In this document: positions 56,708 through 63,766 of the stretch, in pieces
How positions within the stretch are numbered: the first letter of the stretch is position 1
Layout: the number at the start of each line of letters is the position of its first letter
DNA from: Clostridia bacterium
Lineage (GTDB): Bacteria; Bacillota; Clostridia; Oscillospirales; CAG-272
Direction of reading: 5' to 3'
Assembly: GCA_017622085.1 (NCBI GenBank)
Contig: JAGARU010000030.1
Span: 56,715-120,714, forward strand
DNA length: 64,000 bases
The notes under the pieces: generated by a model
What the model saw: the letters and a program-made list of their open reading frames with translations, nothing else
What the model was told of the DNA's origin: nothing
Databases searched by the model: none
Made by a program: the position numbers and the translations under genes

Positions 56708-59130
56708 AGAATTTAACATATATTTCTCTTTTTAGCAGTGCAGGAGTAGGTTGCTATGGCTTTAAAAACGCGGGATTCGATTGCGTTGCTACTTGTGAAT
56801 TAATATCTCAGAGAATGGATGTCCAAAAAGCCAATTCAAAATGTAAATATGATAGTGGATATATAGTAGGGGATATTACCTCAGACAATATTAAAAGCAA
56901 ACTGTATAACGAAATTGACTTTTGGAACAAACACGAAGGCATAGCAGACATAGATGTCATTGTTGCTACTCCTCCTTGTCAAGGAATGAGCACAGCAAAC
57001 TATAAAAAAGGTGATGAAACCAAAAGAAATTCATTAGTAGTAGAAGCAATTTCAATTATAAACCGAGTTAAACCTAAAGTGTTTGTATTTGAAAATGTTT
57101 CTGCGTTTCTAAAAACTATTTGCACGGATTTAAACGGAAACGCTGTAACCATCAATGATTGTATTACTAACAATTTATCAAATGATTATTACATATATTC
57201 AAATGTAATAAATTTCAAAGACTATGGTGTTCCATCCAGTAGACCACGAACGATAGTAATTGGCACAAGAAAAGATTTGATTAATATAAGTCCTTTAAAC
57301 ATTTTCCCAGTAAAAACAAAGGAAATCACTGTAAGGCAAACAATTTCCGACCTGCCTTCTTTAAAATTCGGTGAAATCTCTGAATCCGACATTTATCATA
57401 TGTTTAGAGAGTATCCTCAATATATGGAAGAATGGATTAGTCATATCAAAGAGGGCGAAAGTGCTTTTAGCAATGAAGAACAATATCGACCTTACAAAAT
57501 AGTAAACGGAAAAAGAGAGATATTAAAGGGTGCCTATATGGGCAATAAATTTAGACGTTTACTATGGGATAAGCCCTGTCCTTGTATTGCCACAAGAAAC
57601 GACCAATTAGCAAGTCAAAGCACTATTCATCCTGTTGACAATAGAGTTTTAAGCATTAGAGAATTAATGCGATTGATGACTATTCCAGACGATTTTAAAT
57701 GGACAACAGAAAATATAGATTCTTTCACAACACTGAGCCAAAAGAAAGCTTTTTTGAAGAGAAACGAATTAAATATTAGACGTTGCATTGGCGAAGCTGT
57801 TCCAACTCATATTATGTTTTCAATAGCTTCAAGAATAAAAACCATTTTAGAATTTCAAAACTTTGTTGATTGTTATTATAAGAACAAAGAACTTGCTTTG
57901 AAATCTTTTGCACGAAATTTTTATATTGATACATTTATAGCAGAACAGAACTTGACTAATGCCAAAGGTACAGGTTCGTATTACACACCACAATCTGTAG
58001 TTTTTGAAGCACTTTCCTCATATAAATATGAGGAAGGACAAAGGCTTAGTGTTCTTGAGCCTTCCGTGGGACTGGGTGCGTTTTTACCACAATTATTTGT
58101 ATTGTTGCAAGATTGTTCAGTAGTTAATTTAGACCTATGCGATATAGACGAAAAAACAATATTCAATTTAAAATCATACTTAGAAACATTAGACTATCCC
58201 ACTGAAATATTCAAGCTAAATTTCATATGTGATGATTTTCTGCTTACTACAAAGATAAAGTCAAAATACGATTTAATAATTTCAAATCCACCATTCGTTA
58301 ATGCAGAAAAAAACGAGTTAAAGATTTACAGAAAAAACTCGAAAATGAACAAGACAAAAAACACATTTGCCTTTTTTCTAAAAAAGTTTTTTGATTTATC
58401 GGATGAAATAATTACTATTTTACCAAAAAGCTTTCTTATGGCTTCTGAATATGATGATGTAAGAAATGATGCTGAAAAATATAATTTAGTAAAAATAGTC
58501 GATTTTGGAGTTAAGTATTTTAAAACCGTTTTTGTTGAAATAATTTCTATACATTTCAAAAAGAATTATTTTGGATTGACTCTTGTTGAAAGCAAGTTAA
58601 CTGATGAAAATTTCACTCATAAGCAAGGGTATATTTTTCACAAAAAATGTTGGTTGATTTATAGAAATGATTGGTTCGATAAATACATTTCTAAGTTGGA
58701 ATTAGATATCTTCTCTTTCTTTAGAGATAGACAAATGACTAATAAATATTTGTCTAATGAGGGAGATATTAGAGTTTTACGTTCTAAAAACATTTTGGAT
58801 AATGGAGATATTGTAGAAATCAACGGATACGATAAATATATCAGCAAATCCGTTCTTGAAAATTTTGCTGTATCAAAATTTATCAACCAAGACTGTATAA
58901 TAATGCCTAATTTTACATACAACACACGTGCTTCTATTCTTCCTAAGAATTGCGTTCCTAATGGTTCAATTGCAATATTGATTCCTAACAAAAAATTACG
59001 AAAACAGATAGATTTGAACTATTATGCAACCGATGATTTTAGAAAATATTATGCGATTGTGAAAAACAATGCAAAATTCACTATCAATATTGATAGCAAT
59101 TCAATATATTACATAGGAGTTTTAAAATGA
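56704..59130 (+). CDS. Fused DNA C5-cytosine and N6-adenine methyltransferase
   Basis: An 808-residue protein. N-terminal half is a complete C5-cytosine methyltransferase: ISLFSSAGVGCYGF (motif I), ATPPCQG with catalytic Cys 92 (motif IV), FENV 129-132 (motif VI), SSRPRTIVIG (motif VIII) and LSIRELMRL...GEAVP (IX-X, about 320-385). C-terminal half from about 420 is an N6-adenine methyltransferase: GSYYTPQ, LEPSVGLGAFL (SAM motif, about 451-461), SNPPF 527-531. Two activities in one chain would protect both strands of an asymmetric site. Overlaps the HNH nuclease start by 4 bp (ATGA). Confidence 0.9.
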   Translation: MKNLTYISLFSSAGVGCYGFKNAGFDCVATCELISQRMDVQKANSKCKYDSGYIVGDITSDNIKSKLYNEIDFWNKHEGIADIDVIVATPPCQGMSTANYKKGDETKRNSLVVEAISIINRVKPKVFVFENVSAFLKTICTDLNGNAVTINDCITNNLSNDYYIYSNVINFKDYGVPSSRPRTIVIGTRKDLINISPLNIFPVKTKEITVRQTISDLPSLKFGEISESDIYHMFREYPQYMEEWISHIKEGESAFSNEEQYRPYKIVNGKREILKGAYMGNKFRRLLWDKPCPCIATRNDQLASQSTIHPVDNRVLSIRELMRLMTIPDDFKWTTENIDSFTTLSQKKAFLKRNELNIRRCIGEAVPTHIMFSIASRIKTILEFQNFVDCYYKNKELALKSFARNFYIDTFIAEQNLTNAKGTGSYYTPQSVVFEALSSYKYEEGQRLSVLEPSVGLGAFLPQLFVLLQDCSVVNLDLCDIDEKTIFNLKSYLETLDYPTEIFKLNFICDDFLLTTKIKSKYDLIISNPPFVNAEKNELKIYRKNSKMNKTKNTFAFFLKKFFDLSDEIITILPKSFLMASEYDDVRNDAEKYNLVKIVDFGVKYFKTVFVEIISIHFKKNYFGLTLVESKLTDENFTHKQGYIFHKKCWLIYRNDWFDKYISKLELDIFSFFRDRQMTNKYLSNEGDIRVLRSKNILDNGDIVEINGYDKYISKSVLENFAVSKFINQDCIIMPNFTYNTRASILPKNCVPNGSIAILIPNKKLRKQIDLNYYATDDFRKYYAIVKNNAKFTINIDSNSIYYIGVLK

Positions 59131-60410
59131 TTAATCGAATTTTAAATATCGCTTCGGATGTTTCACTTTCTAAAACCACAGGCAAATTTATGTCCGATAA
59201 AGCCTACGGATTTGACACAGTATTTTTTATTTCAAAATTTATTTTACATAATAGCATAAACAACTCTTTTGATAAATCAAATCTTCGTCAAAAAGCAATA
59301 GATTATATCGAAGATATTTTTCAATTAACTAAAGGAACTGCTGGAGCTGTAAATTATTTTCTTGAAACAATAAATTGGCTTGAATTTTCAAACGTTCTTG
59401 TTAAAACAGGAAGAAATACTTATTTGGTTAAGGAACGAGATGTGTTAGAATATCTTGCCGAAACCTCTGAAAATTCATATATTTTCAATTATTTAGTTGC
59501 TTATCAGTGCTTTAAAAATGACGGACTACTTCCTTCGTTTGACAAATATTGTTCAGAAAAAGATTTATCAAAGAAAGAAGAAATAGTTAAGGATATATAT
59601 AAAGTTTTCTGCAAGCTTTCTCCAAGTATTGGTACTCCTGACACGCAGTGGTCAAAGCAATTAGTAAAATATCCTTTCTTGGTTTTAGGTTTTATTAATA
59701 ATCAAAGAAAAGTAACAAGAGAATTACGTGTAAAAGAAGAATTTTTGACAATTGAAGATGTTGCACTAAATATTGAAGGCACTCGTTCTCCAATTTATTT
59801 ACCAAAGAAAAACGATTATTTAAAAACATTTAATGTAAATTATGTTAGATACTACTTAAAGGGCTACTTGTTCGTTTCTTATAGTAAGATTCAAACCTCT
59901 GAAATCATTATTGTTGATAGCTTTGGTACAAACCTTGCAGAATTAAAGCTTGCAATGTTGGATGATTCAAAAAATGGTGTTTCTATGTCTGAATTAGATA
60001 AAGAACAGTATATTAAAAACGTTGTAAAAACACGAAATCAATCTATTCAACATCAATTTAGAAAGGGACTCCTTGATAATAACGAACACGTATGTCCTAT
60101 TTGTGGTTTCTGTTTTGAAGAATTTTTAATTGCAAGTCATATCAAACCATATTCAAAATGCGATGATACATATGATGCTATCAATCATTACAATGGTCTT
60201 TTGCTATGTCCTAATCACGATAAATTGTTTGAAGATGCAAAACATATGACTATTGATGCCAAAACTGGAGAAATTATTTTGTCCCCTTCTGCTCAAAACT
60301 CTGTTGATTTTGGTGGTTTGAAGGGAAAATTTGTAGCTCGTCCATACATTGATAATGAACGTAGGCACTATCTAAAATGGCATAATGAAAGATTTATTGC
60401 ATTAAAGTAA
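59127..60410 (+). CDS. HNH restriction endonuclease
   Basis: A 427-residue protein. The last 110 residues hold an HNH domain: CPICGFCFEEF, SHIKPYSK (first His), NHYNGLLLCPNHDKLFED (Asn and His), as in HNH_2-type restriction enzymes. The first 300 residues have no recognised motif and probably carry DNA recognition. It overlaps the methyltransferase gene (ATGA) and is in an operon with the XRE controller. MnlI-type enzymes combine HNH cleavage with two methyltransferases, a close parallel. Confidence 0.85.
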   Translation: MINRILNIASDVSLSKTTGKFMSDKAYGFDTVFFISKFILHNSINNSFDKSNLRQKAIDYIEDIFQLTKGTAGAVNYFLETINWLEFSNVLVKTGRNTYLVKERDVLEYLAETSENSYIFNYLVAYQCFKNDGLLPSFDKYCSEKDLSKKEEIVKDIYKVFCKLSPSIGTPDTQWSKQLVKYPFLVLGFINNQRKVTRELRVKEEFLTIEDVALNIEGTRSPIYLPKKNDYLKTFNVNYVRYYLKGYLFVSYSKIQTSEIIIVDSFGTNLAELKLAMLDDSKNGVSMSELDKEQYIKNVVKTRNQSIQHQFRKGLLDNNEHVCPICGFCFEEFLIASHIKPYSKCDDTYDAINHYNGLLLCPNHDKLFEDAKHMTIDAKTGEIILSPSAQNSVDFGGLKGKFVARPYIDNERRHYLKWHNERFIALK

Positions 60411-60461
60411 TATTTGCAAATTTCATTTATTAAAAAATAGTATTTTCAAAGAGGAAAAATA

Positions 60462-61253
60462 ATGACAGAAAATAATTCTAAAACCTTGGAAGAATTTTTT
60501 TACGATATTATTACTGATTATGTTGAAACTTGTCAAGTGCAACAATTTGATAGTAATATAATAGTTACGTATGATATGAAAGAAGAATATATCAAATTAA
60601 GAAACGACCTTGTTGAAAATGGCAAAAGAAACCCTGATGATATTCAAAAATATAATGGTCTAACTGTTCAACCCAAAGAAACAAACGGAGTATTTACAAT
60701 ATTACTAAATGCAAACTATATGTTAGAAAATTATCAAAACAATACAATTGATTGGGTTGGTACTCTTGTACACGAAGCAGTACACGTTAATGATTTCAAA
60801 GATTATTTTCAATTGGTTAACGCTACATCATATGACGAATTATATGAATATAACCCACACGCAATTTTTTTGCATTGGACAGAATTTCACGCAAGAGCTA
60901 TCGGTCATTATTTTTTAAGAAAATATACACTTGATGATTTTAAAAATGAGATTCATATACAACACATAGTTGATACCGAATTGCCTTATCAAACAGACTA
61001 TTTAGTTGAACAGTTGAATGGTTTTGAGGATTCAAACAGTAAAGTATATGTTATTATGCATTACTTAGGCAGATTGGCAGTATGGAGATATCTATATCCA
61101 CATTATTTCAATGACCAGTATATAAATTCGATGATGAAAAATAATGCTTGGATGAAGGATTTATTCAACATTCTCATTCAATATGACTCTTTGGAAAAAA
61201 TATATCCTCATTTTGATGAAATCGAACAGATTTTAATTGACGCAAACATTTAG
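60462..61253 (+). CDS. Uncharacterised HExxH protein behind the restriction operon
   Basis: A 263-residue soluble protein. VGTLVHEAVHVNDF has HEAVH at residues 104-108, the HExxH zinc motif, and HWTEFHARAIGHYF supplies a possible third ligand (E141 or H143). So it may be a zinc peptidase, although the family is not recognised. AAAGAGG precedes the start; 51 bp after the nuclease gene on the same strand, so co-transcription is likely. Followed by a terminator. Confidence 0.6.
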   Translation: MTENNSKTLEEFFYDIITDYVETCQVQQFDSNIIVTYDMKEEYIKLRNDLVENGKRNPDDIQKYNGLTVQPKETNGVFTILLNANYMLENYQNNTIDWVGTLVHEAVHVNDFKDYFQLVNATSYDELYEYNPHAIFLHWTEFHARAIGHYFLRKYTLDDFKNEIHIQHIVDTELPYQTDYLVEQLNGFEDSNSKVYVIMHYLGRLAVWRYLYPHYFNDQYINSMMKNNAWMKDLFNILIQYDSLEKIYPHFDEIEQILIDANI

Positions 61254-61298
61254 CTATTGCCTGTAGCGGTTCAAATTACAAACAAAATGCTCAGCCAC

Positions 61299-61332
61299 AA
61301 AAAAGCCTAACGCGCAAGCGTTAGGCTTTTTT
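61299..61332 (+). terminator. Terminator, head of cassette 1
   Basis: AAAAAAGCCTAACGC, GCAA loop, GCGTTAGGCTTTTTT: perfect 15-bp stem. Same design as 62463-62490. Confidence 0.9.
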
Positions 61333-61512
61333 GAACGATGTGTTCCGCTCGCGCGGAACGTGATGCACCCTTCGGGCGTGATGTTGACTTCGTCAGTGAT
61401 GTGCGCTTCGCGCGTGAGGAGAGCGGAACGCATCACATCACTTTGCGCCTCGGCGCAATACATCACTGTGCGTCAGCACAACATCACTGCGGCATAGCCG
61501 CAACTTCACTTT
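61333..61512. repeat. Hairpin array 1 with GTGATG/CATCAC linkers
   Basis: A run of short hairpins of 8-18 nt (for example GCACCC-TTCG-GGGC-like, GACTTCGTC, GCGCTTCGCGC, GCGCCTCGGCGC, TGTGCGTCAGCACA, TGCGGCATAGCCGCA) joined by GTGATG in the left half and CATCAC in the right half. The halves are mirror images, and an outer GTTCCGCTC pairs with GAGCGGAAC. The whole may form a large branched cruciform. Confidence 0.75.
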
Positions 61513-61518
61513 CTCTTT

Positions 61519-61595
61519 CGACTCTGAAGTTTTTCGAAATTTTGTAGATGCATTTCGGGCATTTCGGGTCTGTAGACAGATTCGAACAAGCGAAA
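61519..61595 (+). repeat. Conserved tail of cassette 1
   Basis: CGACTCTGAAGTTTTTCGAA, then ATTTTGTAGATGCATTTCGG and GCATTTCGGGTC, then a GACAG-ATTCGAAC-AGCGAAA end. Nearly identical to 62681-62757. It leads straight into the promoter, apart from the MITE-like insert. Confidence 0.8.
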
Positions 61596-61743
61596 GCCTT
61601 CCTCCGAGAGGAAGGTGGCACGCGGAGCGTGACGGAAGGAGCCTGCGCGACTTTGAAATTTGATTAAACTTTATGGTAACGCGCTCTCCCTCAGTCGCCT
61701 ACGGCGCCAGCTCCCTCCCAGAGGGAGCCTCTACGATTGCTTT
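61596..61743. mobile_element. 148-bp MITE-like insertion
   Basis: Inserted between two copies of CGAAA (61591-61595 and 61744-61748). The matching position in cassette 2 (62753-62757) has a single CGAAA and no insert. The element starts with CCTTCCTCCGAGAGGAAGG and ends with a CTCCCTCCCAGAGGGAG hairpin, and the two halves look like diverged inverted copies. It encodes nothing. CGAAA may be a 5-bp target duplication or part of a terminal repeat CGAAAGC/GCTTTCG. Confidence 0.75.
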
Positions 61744-61751
61744 CGAAACAG

Positions 61752-61780
61752 TTGAAATGTTTACAAAATTGTGGTATAAT
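61752..61780 (+). promoter_or_regulatory. Promoter of cassette 1 gene
   Basis: TTGAAA (61752-61757), 17 bp, extended -10 TGGTATAAT (TATAAT at 61775-61780). Confidence 0.85.
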
Positions 61781-61818
61781 GAAGGCGCAATAAAAGACAC
61801 TTTCAAAGGAGGGTAGCA

Positions 61819-62328
61819 ATGAACAACATTTTATATGAGGCAACTTCAAAATTTGATTTTACAATTCTCGCTATACCGACAATTATGATAATTTTTATGT
61901 TGATCTTTCCGTTGATTATAAAAAAATCTTATGAAGGTAAAGATGTAAAATTGAATATAAAATTTGTCAAACTCTTTTGCCTTGCCGGTATTTTATTTGT
62001 AGCCTTTTGCTCTACGGTCGTTTTAATTGCCCAGTTGAATATGTATAATAAAACTGTTGGTGCATATAGTCGCGGCGAATATCAAATAGTCGAAGGTTAC
62101 GTTGAAAATTTCGACCCAATGCCTTATGAGGGACACGCAAATGAAACTTTTGAAATTAACGGCGTCAAATTCTCTTACTCTGACTACAATATTCACCCCG
62201 GATATAATAACACTAAATCACATGGTGGTGTAATAAAAGAAAATGGTCAACACTTGAAAATCGGATATGTTTACTTGAACGAAACATACGGAAATATTAT
62301 CGTTTACATAGAACAGCTACCAGAATGA
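61819..62328 (+). CDS. Small membrane protein of cassette 1
   Basis: A 169-residue protein with two membrane helices (about residues 16-36 and 50-72) and a C-terminal domain of about 90 residues, beta-rich and probably outside the membrane (QIVEGYVENFDPMPYEGHANETF, GQHLKIGYVYLN). AAAGGAGG precedes ATG 61819. It lies between the cassette promoter and the structured 3-prime element. No family recognised. Confidence 0.65.
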   Translation: MNNILYEATSKFDFTILAIPTIMIIFMLIFPLIIKKSYEGKDVKLNIKFVKLFCLAGILFVAFCSTVVLIAQLNMYNKTVGAYSRGEYQIVEGYVENFDPMPYEGHANETFEINGVKFSYSDYNIHPGYNNTKSHGGVIKENGQHLKIGYVYLNETYGNIIVYIEQLPE

Positions 62329-62330
62329 AT

Positions 62331-62459
62331 TACATAGGACTTCGTTGCAAGCATGGCGTTGCACCCCGGAAGATAGCGGTCAAGTGCAACTCCCATCATC
62401 GCCAAGGGAGTAGTGTACCCTCTGCAAAATCGACCTGCATCTAAATCAGCCACACACGG
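62331..62459 (+). ncRNA. Conserved structured 3-prime element, copy 1
   Basis: Starts 3 bp after the stop. ACATAGG, CATGGC, then stem GTTGCAC (62358) with GTGCAAC (62384), then CTCCCATCATCGCC with GGGAG and TACCCTCTGCAAAA, ending GCATCTAAATCAGCCACACA. Copy 2 (63152-63280) keeps the blocks but replaces the stem by a different complementary pair, which is covariation. Confidence 0.7.
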
Positions 62460-62462
62460 CAG

Positions 62463-62490
62463 AAAAAAGCACGCGCAAGCGTGCTTTTTT
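62463..62490 (+). terminator. Terminator, head of cassette 2
   Basis: AAAAAAGCACGC, GCAA loop, GCGTGCTTTTTT. Same layout as the terminator at 61299. Confidence 0.9.
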
Positions 62491-62670
62491 CAACGAAATT
62501 TGCCCTACGGGCAAGTGAAATAGCTACGCTGTGAAATATTTGCTTCGCAAATGTGAAATATTCGCTGACGCGAATGTGGGCAAATTTCATTTCACATTGC
62601 GACGAAGGAGCAATATTTCACAATTCACGAAGTGAATTATTTCACATTCGGCGTAAGCCGAATATTTCAC
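62491..62670. repeat. Hairpin array 2 with GTGAAATA/TATTTCAC linkers
   Basis: Short hairpins (TTGCCC-TAC-GGGCAA, TTTGC-TTC-GCAAA, TTCGC-TGAC-GCGAA, then ATTCAC-GAA-GTGAAT, TTCGG-CGTAA-CCGAA) joined by GTGAAATA on the left and TATTTCAC on the right. The design equals array 1, but the linker sequence is different. Confidence 0.75.
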
Positions 62671-62680
62671 TAAAAGCTTA

Positions 62681-62757
62681 CGACTCTTAAGTTTTTCGAA
62701 ATTTTGTAGATGCATTTCGGGCATTTCGGGTCCCCCGACAGCTTCGAACCAGCGAAA
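62681..62757 (+). repeat. Conserved tail of cassette 2
   Basis: Near-identical to 61519-61595 over about 75 bp; here it runs uninterrupted into the promoter (AGCGAAACGGTTG), so it is the empty site of the MITE-like insert. Confidence 0.8.
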
Positions 62758-62760
62758 CGG

Positions 62761-62789
62761 TTGTAATGTTTACAAAGTTGTGGTATAAT
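62761..62789 (+). promoter_or_regulatory. Promoter of cassette 2 gene
   Basis: TTGTAA (62761-62766), 17 bp, TGGTATAAT (TATAAT at 62784-62789). The spacer ATGTTTACAAA.TTGTGG is the same as in cassette 1. Confidence 0.85.
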
Positions 62790-62822
62790 AGTATAATAAA
62801 GGAAAGAAAGGAGATGATCTAT

Positions 62823-63149
62823 ATGAAATTATTTAAAGTAGGAACAATATTACAACTAATTTACTGCTTCTGTTGTTTGTTAGTTGTGATATGTATGCCT
62901 TTGTACACTGCATTTTATACGACAACATTCGGAGAAATATGCTTTAGAATAGGAGCGATTCTTACTTTAGGTTCTACATTTAACCCAATGGGTCTAATTG
63001 GAACAATCATCAATTTTATTGCATGCTTTTCCTCTGATTTAAAAAAATCAAAGAAAATTTTAATATGGACGATTATTTCTCCTGCTTTGATAGTGCTATT
63101 TTGGGTTTTAGCTGTATGCTTCTTTGTTCACCACAGTGGCGGTGTTTAA
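62823..63149 (+). CDS. Small membrane protein of cassette 2
   Basis: A 108-residue protein with three predicted helices (about 9-30, 35-65, 78-102), starting MKLFKVGTILQLIYCF. ATG 62823 has AAAGGAG about 9 nt upstream; an ATG at 62814 is too close to the site. It is not obviously related to the cassette 1 protein although everything around it is. Function unknown. Confidence 0.65.
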   Translation: MKLFKVGTILQLIYCFCCLLVVICMPLYTAFYTTTFGEICFRIGAILTLGSTFNPMGLIGTIINFIACFSSDLKKSKKILIWTIISPALIVLFWVLAVCFFVHHSGGV

Positions 63150-63151
63150 TT

Positions 63152-63280
63152 TACATAGGCATCGTTACAAACATGGCGTTAAAAGTCCGGCAGAACGCGG
63201 ATACTTTTAACTCCCATCATCGCCAAGGGGGTATTCTACCCTCTGCAAAAACAGCGTGCATCTAAATCAGCCACACACGG
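63152..63280 (+). ncRNA. Conserved structured 3-prime element, copy 2
   Basis: Same blocks as copy 1: ACATAGG, ACATGGCG, stem GTTAAAAGT (63178-63186) with ACTTTTAAC (63203-63211), CTCCCATCATCGCCAAGGG, TACCCTCTGCAAAA, GCATCTAAATCAGCCACACA. The last block appears again, diverged, at 63285-63304. Confidence 0.7.
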
Positions 63281-63450
63281 TTTTGCATCTAAATCGGACA
63301 CACAACACATTGCGGGGGTAACCACTTTTTGAACACTTTCAAAAAGGAGTTGCCCTTTGCTATGTTTTTAAATAGCAAAAAGAGAGCATCTATTTCTCCG
63401 CCAAGAAGAAATAGATGCTCTCGCCTTTTATTATCGGGAGTTGCAGTTTG
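63281..63450. other. Non-coding gap with repeat fragments
   Basis: Contains a second GCATCTAAATCGGACACACA and a long hairpin at 63381-63424 (GAGCATCTATTTCT with AGAAATAGATGCTC). No gene seen. The hairpin may terminate the IS remnant on the minus strand. Confidence 0.5.
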
Positions 63451-63615
63451 TTATGTTTTTAAACTTGCGTAATATGCCGCTTCAATCTCGGATGGCGACT
63501 TGAAATTCAAACGACAATGAGGTCTGCGGTTATTGTAGTAATCAATATATTTGCCAACTTTTTCGTCAATTTCTTCGATAGATGAATATCCGATTATTAT
63601 ACACCAATTTTGTAA
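63451..63615 (-). pseudogene. IS3-family transposase, C-terminal remnant
   Basis: On the minus strand the frame reads IEEIDEKVGKYIDYYNNRRPH, then CRLNFKSPSEIEAAYYASL and a stop at 63451. YNNRRPH...SPxE is the end of the IS3-type DDE integrase core. A stop codon interrupts the frame just upstream, and no N-terminal part is present, so it is a dead fragment. Confidence 0.85.
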
Positions 63616-63685
63616 GCTCCACTATTGCTTTGAGATAAATAAGAGCAAGAGAGGTATCCGATCTTTTACAAAAAAACAATGAAAA

Positions 63686-63729
63686 TGTTTACAGGTGATA
63701 TTGACAGCAGTAAACAAAAGATGTATAAT
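63686..63729 (+). promoter_or_regulatory. nadA promoter with overlapping inverted repeat
   Basis: TTGACA (63701-63706), 17 bp, TATAAT (63724-63729): exact consensus. TGTTTAC (63686-63692) and GTAAACA (63710-63716) form an inverted repeat over the -35 region, a possible operator for a NAD-pathway repressor. Confidence 0.8.
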
Positions 63730-63766
63730 ATCGTGATTAAATAAGTTCCGGTAAGGAAAGGTAGTC

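Noticed and set aside
61333..62670. CRISPR or integron attC array
   Set aside because: Units are hairpins with short linkers in mirror order, not fixed repeats with unique spacers, and there is no tyrosine integrase of the integron type.
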